This document shows, piece by piece, positions 8,419-16,757 of a stretch of 23,065 bases of DNA. The stretch covers positions 82,546-105,610 of the forward strand of contig NW_003109984.1 of the NCBI RefSeq assembly GCF_000003605.2. Direction: 5' to 3'. Within the stretch, counting starts at the first letter, position 1. Every line of letters starts with the position of its first letter. The notes below the pieces were generated by a model. It had not been told where the DNA came from. It searched no databases and saw nothing but the letters and a program-made list of their open reading frames with translations. The DNA is from Saccoglossus kowalevskii (Eukaryota; Hemichordata; Enteropneusta; Harrimaniidae). The translations under genes were made by a program, and so were the position numbers.

Positions 8419-8787
8419 ACCAGGAAGTGCAACTACAAAGAATGAGAATAATGGAAACAGCGACAGAAAAGATAGATATACGCATGGTTTTAATTTACGT
8501 TTTTGTGGTAATCCCAAAACAAGATTGAAGATCAACTCAAAATGTCGGACATTCTTATTAATAACGCACACCGTGTTCCAGCCAAGGCAACTCGTGAATT
8601 ATAGTAATGAAAGCTAAACCTAGACATATCGCTGCAACATTTTCGCTTTGAGAGAAACGAAGGAGTTTCATAACAAATTCGCGGGTGGCTTTCAAGGATT
8701 CTACTGTGTTTATTAAAACGGACTTGTGCCCAACTGACTACAAAACTAAAAAGAAGTTTCATTCAATTATGTATTCTGCATACAAAG
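8419..8787 (+). pseudogene. LINE ORF1 fragment (coiled coil, RRM, C-terminal domain)
   Basis: Right after the LTR one frame reads NQEVQLQRMRIME, a coiled-coil-like piece. After frameshifts come GFNLRFCGNP (like the NNLRFxGIPE start of the L1 ORF1 RNA-binding fold), DILINNAHRVP, KPRHIAATFSL, and a tail KRRSFI, VFIKTDLCP, KKKFHSIMYSAYKEGM ending at TGA 8785-8787. ORF1 proteins are trimeric RNA chaperones that coat LINE RNA. At least three breaks are visible, including stops after RVPAKATREL and ATFSL. Confidence 0.8.
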
Positions 8788-9339
8788 AAGGTATGTGAGT
8801 TTACCAATGTACGAGATGTTCATGAATGGATCAAATATGTGCTGCCACAAACAAGTTTTTTTTCATGAATGCTTTTCATTGTTTTCGAAATTGACTGTAA
8901 TTCTAAACAGCACACCCTGAACTAATTAACATTTTTAAAGCCAGGTATGCGTGACTTATGACTCCTTTCACTCTTTATTTTTTGTTCAGTTTTGTTATAT
9001 ATAGCATCTGCCCACTATGCAATGTGGTTTGTGTAACCTTTGTGCGAGGGATGTGGCTAGGTCGACAATGGTTGCCGTCGTTGTTCAATACACGTGCTTA
9101 TTTTTTGACATTTGGGATTTCTGTGTTTGTCATCGTCGTTGTAGAGTTCGGTTTTGTGTGGTTCCTTTTTTAGTCTTTTCTTCAAATAAAGACTTCGACT
9201 CTTGATCCAGTAATGGTTAAAAAAGGTAATATGCCAGAACTGAGAAATACTTTCAGGCGGGAACTGTATACATTTATAGGTTTACTTGGCGAGGGGGTAG
9301 TTCTTCGTTGCTGTATTTAGAAATATTAAAGAGTTTGAC
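8788..9339 (+). other. LINE interval, endonuclease mostly unrecognisable
   Basis: This is the ORF1-ORF2 spacer and the place of the endonuclease. It holds a short frame (8958-9173) of hydrophobic composition and an AATAAA-like run near 9185, but none of the endonuclease motifs expected upstream of SDH. It is probably heavily mutated or deleted. Confidence 0.4.
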
Positions 9340-9980
9340 ATCATGTTTTTACTAAATCAGACCATGAGGCAATTTTAATAATTTACAAAATTGGTAAAAA
9401 CAGGTTAGGGGACCTGGTTTTTGGAAGCTCAATTGTGACGTATAAAGCGATAGCTCATATTCTGAAATGATTAATATACTGATCTCTAGTTTTTAAAGTT
9501 TAAAATTATAGAAGCGATAGTTGAATTTTCAAAAAGGAAAGCAGAAGAGAGACGAAATAAGGAACTGGAACCAATGCTTGAATTACAGAATTTGTCAGAA
9601 AAAATTTCGATGAGATGGTATTGGCCAAATACGAGATTAAACAGCAAGAATCAGATGTTATTATTGATAATAATATCAGAGGTACAATTGTAAGGTCAAA
9701 GGTTTAATTGTTTGAAAATAGTGAGAAAAGTACAACATTATTTTTGAATTTAGAGAAGAAACACAATTATTCAAAAAAGTCAATTATTGAGTTGAAATAA
9801 GGAATAAATATTTAATCAGTGAAAAAGATAGTTTAAAGGAAATTAATAGGTATTACAATGAGCTCTATGCATAAAAAAACAATTTAGAATTTAGTGAGAA
9901 TGATAAGTTATTATTCGTAAAGGAAAATATTCGTACTCTATCAAATGAGATTGCAATACAGTGTGAGAGCCCACTTATTA
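9340..9980 (+). pseudogene. LINE ORF2: endonuclease end and pre-RT linker
   Basis: FTKSDHEAILII near 9350 carries the SDH motif that ends the L1-type endonuclease. From about 9515 follow SKRKAEERRNKELE, KYEIKQQESD, and a block SEKSTTLFLNLEKK with HNYSKKSIIEL near 9740-9790. Then come EINRYYNELY, NDKLLFVKENI and IAIQCESPLI, which ends at the TTA where the nested element sits. These are the known linker blocks of L1 ORF2. Several stops and frameshifts interrupt them. Confidence 0.75.
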
Positions 9981-10724
9981 GGGTAGAGATGCAGGTTCGT
10001 GGGCACTTGAGAGTGAATTTTTTTTTTTGCTTGTTATTATCCAAACAGTCTTGGCTATCGACTGTTAAACGATTGTAGAATTGTGAATAGTGAAAAATAC
10101 TCAAAAAACGATTTGAAAATATACATAACAGGTGCAAACATTCTCTCTTTTGAATGCTTAGCAAGATTTAGCAAGGCTGTACATAAATAATAAAAAAGAA
10201 ATATGGTGAAAAAAAGAAAAAAAGACGGGATCTCCATATTATACACTATATTTAACTTTTAACAAAACGATAATACATTTAAATTTGAAACTGTTACATC
10301 CATTTTAATTATGAGCATTAGCAAACTTCTCATTGAGTGAATTGTTATGCAAATTAGCAATTATCTACAAATTAGCAACAATCGTACAGACAACTAGCGT
10401 GGGTGTTAATTTATGCATAAACTTGAAGTAGTGAAATTTGAGCTGCTGCCCTGCAAAATTGACAACTGGTAGACTGTTTTCAAGACGGCACTTTCTTCAC
10501 AGTAAACAGATGTACCCATAAACCAATTTTGACAGGAAACAGAATCATGGTTTAGTTTTTTTGTGCATATTTCAATTACAGTGTCCATAAAAAAATAAAA
10601 CTTTAAAATTTTAAAATTCATACAATAAGCTTTCCGAAAATATATAGTTTTGTGGACAAGGGATGTCATCTTGGTTTCCTAATTAACTAATTAAAATACC
10701 TGTCAGGTAAACTGCATCTCTACC
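9981..10724. mobile_element. Harbinger-like nonautonomous DNA transposon nested in the LINE
   Basis: The terminal inverted repeats are GGTAGAGATGCAG (9982-9994) and its exact complement CTGCATCTCTACC (10712-10724), flanked by TTA at 9978-9980 and 10725-10727. A TTA duplication with short GG-starting ends is characteristic of PIF/Harbinger elements. The 744-bp interior is AT-rich. It holds a minus-strand 87-codon frame (10669-10406) of no recognised family and no transposase, so movement would need an outside transposase. Removing the element and one TTA joins the LINE frame without a stop, which supports the boundaries. Confidence 0.85.
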
Positions 10725-11330
10725 TTAAGGAGGAAATATTTGCTGTACTTAAAAAATCCTCTCAAAATAAGACTCCAGGTAGCGATGGTCTACTCCCTAA
10801 ATTTTATTTGGGGGGGTATATTGGAGACGCCCTGGTTGCTTCACTCAATTATGGTTATAAAGAAGGCATGATGTCAAACACACAAAAACGGGCAGTCATT
10901 ACCTTATTGCCAAAGCCAGATAAATACTAGCTTCATCGATCAGCTAGGCAATTGAAGACCAGTTTCTTTATTAAATAGTGATTATAAGCTAGCAAGTAGG
11001 TGCATTGCAAAACGTTATGAGAATATTTTGCCCACGATTATCCTCGCAGATCAATCAGCTGTTATTTCGGGGAGGAAAATTATGGATAATATAAGGCTTA
11101 TTTCTGAATTTATCGATTATTGTGAGGAGTATAAGCACCTAGGGACAATCATGTTTGTAGACTTTTCTAAAGCTTACGATACTTTAGAATGGAACTTTAT
11201 AAATAAGGCATTGACTTTGTTTAATTTTGGTGATTCATTTAAACGTTGGGTAAATATATTTTATAATGATATTAAGAGTTGTGTTGTAAACAATGGGTTT
11301 TCACAGGTTGGTTTGGATTTTTCAGTTTAA
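10725..11330 (+). pseudogene. LINE ORF2 reverse transcriptase, first half
   Basis: KEEIFAVLKKSSQNKTPGSDGL (read from 10727) is RT motif 1, and FYLGGYIGDAL and KRAVITLLPKP follow. After stops near 10928 and 10976 come SRCIAKRYENILP, DQSAVISGRKIMDNIRLI, then TIMFVDFSKAYDTLEW with the first catalytic Asp, and VVNNGFSQ. The palm with the catalytic YADD block is missing: the sequence jumps from NNGFSQ to the C-terminal region. The frame from 11028 to 11330 is intact. Confidence 0.88.
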
Positions 11331-11519
11331 AATGTTGCATGGTACAAATTTATTCTTACACAAAAATAAACAGATAGTTTGTGTAAATATTGTCAAAATG
11401 AGAAAAAAATTGGAACATTTGTTCTCGTATACAGATTTTGGAATTCATTACACAAATGTAATCACATGTTCAAATATTATCTTTGAAGTACTGAAAAAGA
11501 ACCCCTTTTTAAATTAATA
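11331..11519 (+). pseudogene. LINE ORF2 C-terminal Cys/His segment
   Basis: SLCKYCQNEKK followed in another frame by LEHLFSYTDFG matches the CxxC...EHLF Cys/His motif at the C-terminus of L1 ORF2. It lies only about 40 bp after the RT fragment, so the intervening RT half, thumb and much of the C-terminal region, normally well over 1 kb, are deleted. A frameshift in the run of As near 11406 splits it. Confidence 0.7.
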
Positions 11520-11820
11520 ATCAGAAACCAAATTAACATTGAAAAAATATGTTTTAACTGAAAATAAGTTCGAAACAAAATGTGGCAAAGTACTGCAAGT
11601 TATTGAAGGAGATTTGTAATTAATTTTATAAGTTCACTTACCGTGTAGTCGTGTAAATTAATGTCATCCAACATTTTATAAAACAAAAGGATTGAACCTT
11701 TTTTTTCACTTTTCCCCTTTTATTTTCTTTCATTACTCCAATTTATCACTGTTAATTTTCTATTTTTTGACATGTAAGAGTGTTGTCTTTTTTAATATTA
11801 TATGAATAAATAATTTCATT
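11520..11820 (+). other. Probable LINE 3' tail with polyadenylation signal
   Basis: AT-rich, pyrimidine-rich sequence without a gene. AATAAA at 11805-11810 is a plausible end of the LINE transcript. No poly(A) tract or target duplication is evident, so the end is approximate. Confidence 0.45.
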
Positions 11821-12834
11821 AATGTATTCACTTTACTTTATCATTGACCCCTATGAAAAAAAACAACACTTTAAGTATGCAAGTCATTTTGATAGATATT
11901 GCGTTATTGGTCAGTTCACTGTCATGTTGTACGATTAAAATATATATTTAGGATCAAGATCATGTTATAAATGAAATTACTTTGACATATAAAATTAGGC
12001 ATCACTCAAGTAAGTATACGAAGTTGACTGATGTAATTTAATTTTTAGACTGACTGTATAGTCTATTTCGTATCATGCAGGAAGATATAAACTTTAAACA
12101 TATGAAATCAATTACCTTTAATCGGTTTCATAAAAGGTCATGTAAATTTGTAAGTTCGTGTATTTGACAATAATTTCGCCACAGATTTTAAAGCGCTTTT
12201 CCAATATTAATAAGTAAGTAAAACAAGTAAGATGTTATTTGTGAATAAAATGTGTTGTATCGTGATATTATATTATTACAGACACATTTATATATGGCAA
12301 CGATATATCTGATCACATTGTGATTCACATTAAGCACAATATACAGCCTACACTAGTCATTCACTTAAATATGACATTATTTTCAAGTTGATTTCTACTT
12401 CGTGTGGATGTTCAAGTCCATTTCAACTCTACAAAACTGAAATATAAATGAACGCTTGAAAAGCACCATACTTCAATTGAAACAACATTATATTGTTTGC
12501 ACATTGCTGATCGCATTTTCTTGTTGAAATAAATATAAATAACATATATATTATCATGGAGGTATAAACAGAAGGAGTTACAACATGTTTAATCCTAATA
12601 AATTCCCTTTGTTTCTAGTCGAGTTGATCCTCTTGTCTGTAAACGTATTTTGATTTCCATGACCATTTCCGACGCTACCATTTACATTCCTCGTAACCAA
12701 GGATGGGGTGTCTTTTTTTCTCGATTGTTATGCGGTATTTTACGGGAATAAGAGTAATGTTACTTGTGCTATGCCTCTAGAAAGAATGTCATTGTTATGA
12801 CATGTTTATGTGTCCATGTGTACATCTAGGTACA
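11821..12834. other. AT-rich non-coding stretch
   Basis: No credible reading frame, repeat family or regulatory motif is seen on either strand. Long runs of A/T and scattered short frames fit intergenic DNA. Confidence 0.6.
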
Positions 12835-13140
12835 TCTTTTGCCATTATCCAGGCGTCGCGGGCTCTCCAAGTACAACCGTAATACTGACATCGGAAATAT
12901 CAACAGTTCCTTCAAAATACGGTCAGTGTACCACGAATGAAAGCTAAATTTCAGCGAGTCCTTGAAACGTTTGTTGACGGCAAGATTCAAGGGGTTGCAG
13001 CCGATCGGTACAACAGGCTGGAACAAACACAGTGGCGATGTTGTTATCGTGTAGTTTTTTTATTCAAAAAAATCTTCACATCGATGTGCTCTGAATATAT
13101 GAAATATTGCCAGAGTTTTTTCGGGTAACCGCAGCTTCTG
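12835..13140 (-). pseudogene. Pogo-like (DDE_1 type) transposase remnant
   Basis: Read right to left in shifting minus frames: LRLPEKTLAIFHIFRAHR, LHDNNIATVFVPA, CTDRLQPL, NLAVNKRFKDSL, FHSWYTDRI, VDISDVSI and RDAWIMA. These are consecutive blocks of the pogo/jerky-type DDE transposase core. By comparison with the family, the Asp in the block before FRAHR reads His here, and the Asp of the LQPLD block reads Asn. Two catalytic positions are therefore gone, along with the reading frame. Only about 100 residues of the C-terminal half remain. The N-terminal DNA-binding half is not visible. Confidence 0.75.
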
Positions 13141-14108
13141 GTGTGTCGATGTCACATACGAAATGATAACAGTGTCTAAATACCGATCCAATGTTTTCTG
13201 CATTTTTTACTTGGCAAAATGGCTGCTGAGTGTGAGCTGCAGTATTAATAGCGATAATCTTCGGACATTCGTTTTTAATGTGTGAATTAGTAACATACAT
13301 TGAATAATAAATGCTCCTTGTTCTATTTTGTTAAGATTCTTTTTTAAATTTATTGATAATTACGCATAAATGAAAGGTCAAAGTTGAAATAATGTGTCTG
13401 TAGATTGAAGAACGCGAATAATAAAATGAGCTAATTGGTCGAAATTTGCTTTCGCGCGAAAAATTCCCGTCCTACAGTATGGTAATGCACCTTATCTGTA
13501 GATAATTTTTTGTTTTCTAAATTAACAAGCATTAACCAACATTATAATAATCATGAAACCCTAGAACTTAAACCAGTTGTAACTCCTCCTGTTAATACAT
13601 TCATGATATTACACTGTTAGTGTTATATAAATAGTATTAAGTGAATAACACTGTTTTCTGAATGGTGAGTGAAGTTGACTTGAGCGCGTGTGGAGTTAAA
13701 ATGGCTACGTAATAACTATCATCTATGTGGTATTGAAAAATATTTATATTCGATTTTTTTTCAGTTTTTGGGAAAGAGGAATGGTAAGTATGAATATTTT
13801 GGTTGACAAGAGTTGCCATATGAGTTAGTGAATCAGTCTTCATGATTTGTTGAAAATAATTCAAATGTGTGTTCCAACGAAGTTTGTATAGTCTGAGAGC
13901 ACTTAAATTTAAAAAAACCAGGCGGTTTTTGAAAATGACAAGCTAAATTGGAACTTGTGCATGTAAGATCATTTGTTTTCGAATATAGCATGGTATATAC
14001 TTCATGAGTTATATTGTGTCTGCCTTGTTAGCATATAGGTAATTCAGCAGACATGTTGTCCAAACTATTAAACTACCGGATCTCTATATTATTCTAGCAA
14101 TAAAACTG
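13141..14108. other. AT-rich non-coding stretch
   Basis: No supported gene. Minus-strand short frames (13300-13076 and 13864-13637) show no family features. A segment near 13990-14100 weakly resembles 14355-14420, suggesting an old local duplication. Confidence 0.55.
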
Positions 14109-14310
14109 TTAAGGCCAGGTAAAAAAAATTCTCTGTTTCGCGTTTCATGGAAATTTTAAAATGCGACGATTTTTTTTAATACTGAGCTAAAATGGGAGAA
14201 ATTTGAGACAAGTGCGGGTACAAGCGCATTTTGAAATGCTTTAGAAGGAAAAAAAACGTTCGAGGCGCACAGTTCAAAATGATGCGCGCGGAAACGAGAA
14301 ACAGAGATAT
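14109..14310. mobile_element. Inverted-repeat element, possible MITE
   Basis: CTCTGTTTCGCGTTTC at 14131-14146 is matched in inverted orientation by GAAACGAGAAACAGAG at 14291-14306 (15 of 16 bases). A TTAA at 14109-14112 precedes GGCCAGGT at the left. No clear right-hand copy of that terminus or TTAA is present, so the right end is degraded or the element is something else. The interior has no gene. Confidence 0.45.
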
Positions 14311-14413
14311 TGGCTGCTTGACCACTTTCTGAGCGGATAGGCATCTAGATTTGTTTATGGTATATAGTACAGCTCATGTGTTATAGATATCAGCAATAAA
14401 AACCTCAGCGGTC

Positions 14414-15060
14414 AGGTGACTTTCCCACCATTTAGTTTTTCCTAAAAACGGCAAAAAACACTTAACAATCTTCTTCTTCAGAACCGCCGAGTAACATGTT
14501 CTCATATTTAGTACTTAGCTTCTATATATGTTTGAAAATTTTATTATGATTGATCACATAGTTTGGCCACTATTTAGGATTTCTTCTAAATAGGAAGTAA
14601 TTTTTTACTCATGCCACACATGAGGGATTATCTTCAATATTGCTGCATGGCATCTCTATATCAACCTAATTCAGAAACCTAAAAAAGATTTTAGATCAAT
14701 GACATGGTTTGGCCGCCATCTTGGATTTTAGGCAAAATTGACCAAAAAGTTTAGGCATTTGTTTCTCAGAGATGAATCAACCAATTAACTGCTAATTTTG
14801 AATATAACATGCCTGAACATTACTACATATTAGAAAATATTTTCGACGAGTCACGTGGTTTGGCCGCCATCTTTGATTTTATGTAAAAATTACCAAATGT
14901 TTGGGCATTTGTTTCCTAACTCTGCTTTAACCGACCTACTAGATGTTTTCATCAATAATATGTCTGGGCATAGCTCCAAATGATAAAAATAATATAATTT
15001 TGATCAGTCACATGATTTTGCCGACATCTTGGATAATGTGCAAACATAAATTATTAAATT
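14414..15060. repeat. Degenerate tandem repeats, unit about 150 bp
   Basis: A core on the pattern gtttggccgccatcttgg recurs at 14561, 14707, 14858 and 15015, spacings of 146, 151 and 157. Each is preceded by a cac(a/g)tg-like word and followed by a gcatttgtttc-like word about 45 bases later. A fainter copy begins near 14414. The two central copies share the 11-mer GCCGCCATCTT. Confidence 0.7.
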
Positions 15061-15186
15061 ACATGTGTTGTATTGGTCCGATTGGAATAACATTTTGTAC
15101 GTGTATTCTACTCTTTAAATACATTCTTTTCCATGAATGTCACATGGCTAGTTCGTGTGGCTATGCACCAATGGGGTGGGGGCTTC

Positions 15187-15600
15187 TAACCTCATTAACA
15201 TGCATAACTGATATATCTTAAGCGCTGTTGCAGTGAGGAAGTTGCAACCTTCTGAATTATGATGACGTCAAACAAAACATTTGACTAAAATAACTGATGA
15301 CCATATAAGGTCATGTGAACTCATTAATATGCATAACTGTCATAACTGAAACACTGTTGCGGAACGAGACATGCAATCAGTGTCATAATGAAGGCATCAA
15401 ACATAAGAGAATACTATTTATGATTATGTAACCTCATTAATAGACATTACCACGTGGCTCATTATTATTCTGAAAAGCATATTTTGATAACCAAAACAGG
15501 TAAATACATTGAACCATCTGCATGTTATTTTGTCATCATCTAACAGATCATTCAAACCACCCTATTGGCAATCCAGTGACTTCATTATTTATGCAATATA
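15187..15600. repeat. Second set of degenerate repeats, unit about 110-150 bp
   Basis: The words ctcattaacatgcataactg (15190), ctcattaatatgcataactg (15320) and ctcattaatagacattacc (15432) recur, the first two followed by a shared gctgttgc/actgttgc block. A weaker match, cttcattatttatgcaata, is at 15578. No gene is present; the apparent frames here arise from the repeats. Confidence 0.55.
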
Positions 15601-16077
15601 CATGCTTGAAAGTCTGGGCCCCGATGAGGCCGCTTGCGTCTTTAATTTTTATTATTGTGGGTGTAGTTTTTAGCACGCTCAATTTTGCACGCACTGTTTA
15701 TTATTGGTTCTTATTTTTAGTTTGTCTTGGGTGTTGTTGGGTGTAATACAAGAAAATCTACTACTGGGCGAACATCATATGTTCATTTAGATGTCCCAAT
15801 CCCTAACAGTGCTGTCTCAAGCTAGTAAGGAAAATTATTATAGCACTAATTACAAATTTCGTCATACGGAGATATTCTCAAAAGGACAACTAGGCCAAGA
15901 AGTAATCTATACTTAAATGTTTAAATAGCTGTGAGTGTAAAATGACATTGTTTTTATAAACAATAAATTGCAATTGACGGTTCTATTATATTTTATTCAT
16001 AATTAAAGATATTTAATTCGATTGCGAATTTCCAACAAAGAAAACATGATCTTTAAGTTTAAATGGTTACCAACTAG
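15601..16077. other. Non-coding stretch upstream of the recombinase remnant
   Basis: A plus-strand frame at 15522-15746 would encode a hydrophobic 74-residue peptide, but it overlaps the repeats and shows no family features. No exon with a signal peptide and suitable splice donor for the downstream lectin gene could be identified. Confidence 0.4.
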
Positions 16078-16560
16078 ATGAGATGAGAGGACAAAAAAAG
16101 CAAAACACTACGAGTCACAGGCAAAAATGTATGCCACCAATAACAACCAATGTCCCGTAGCGGCGTTCGAATTCTAGCTGACAAAATTGCAGTGAAATTG
16201 CACCCGGGTAATTGCCACCTATTTCAAAGAACACGGGACAACGCAGAATTCGACGACGATCTATGGTTTTGTAATTCCCCATTATGGGTAAATAAATTAC
16301 AGGAGATGATGAAGGTAATTTTGAAAGCTGCAGATTTGTGTCGAGTGTACACCATTGTTACATTATTAGAGCGACGGTGTGCAAAGTCTTTCTTTCGGCC
16401 GAAGTTGAGACAAGGCATATCATGTACATGTCACAAAAAATCCGATCTTACAGCATCATTACCCAAATTACCCAAAGAACAACGACAAAACTTGTCAGGC
16501 ATACTGTCACAGAACTTTGGTTATACCAAAAATGTAACCAGGTCAGATGTTGGGACTGAG
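16078..16560 (+). pseudogene. Crypton/DUF3504-type tyrosine recombinase domain, broken
   Basis: Blocks in order: HYESQAKMYATNNNQCPVAAF (from about 16105), then after a stop and shift KLHPGNCHLFQRTRD, DDLWFCNSPLW, LQEMMKVILKAADLCRVYT. Then in a second frame come HCYIIRATV and RHIMYMS..IRSYS, and back in the first frame KLPKEQRQNLSGILSQNF. This is the pattern of DUF3504 proteins (ZMYM/QRICH-related, derived from Crypton recombinases), whose core has His-x-x-Arg, a later His and a Tyr nucleophile. Here the H..RAT box carries an extra residue, and at least three frame breaks make it a pseudogene. It ends about 200 bp before the first visible lectin exon. Confidence 0.7.
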
Positions 16561-16757
16561 GTCGCCGTGTTGGTCGCCGTACATGATACACCATCGCGTC
16601 TCAAACTTCGGTAGAACCAAGTACCGTTGAACGTCAAATATCCGCGGTTACAAGTAGTAACTGTACTTTCAATGGGCAAATTATAGTCCATATTGTACAA
16701 AAACCGGATTATTGCATTATTGTTACTATTACCATACTATTCATGTTGGTTGTTCAG

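Larger units (their letters stand above)
8419..11820 (+). mobile_element. L1-like LINE retrotransposon, fragmented
   Basis: In plus-strand order the region shows a coiled segment and RNA-binding fold of ORF1, an endonuclease end (KSDHEAI), the pre-RT linker with EKSTTLFLNLEK, RT motifs including FVDFSKAYDTLEW, a C-terminal CKYCQNE..LEHLF motif, and an AATAAA at 11805-11810. This order is that of L1/Tx1-type LINEs. Many stops and frameshifts, the loss of most of the endonuclease and of the second half of RT, and a nested insertion show an old copy. Its 5' part is cut off by the LTR element at 8418. Confidence 0.85.

Noticed and set aside
10406-10669. Minus ORF inside the Harbinger-like element as a transposase
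   Set aside because: No DDE or Myb/SANT-like motif and far too short; kept only as an unidentified frame in the element.
12937-13128. Plus-strand ORF reading MKAKFQRVLETFVDGK
   Set aside because: It is the antisense shadow of the pogo-like transposase remnant.
14943-15221. 92-codon plus-strand ORF as a gene
   Set aside because: It lies across the degenerate tandem repeats and shows no family features.
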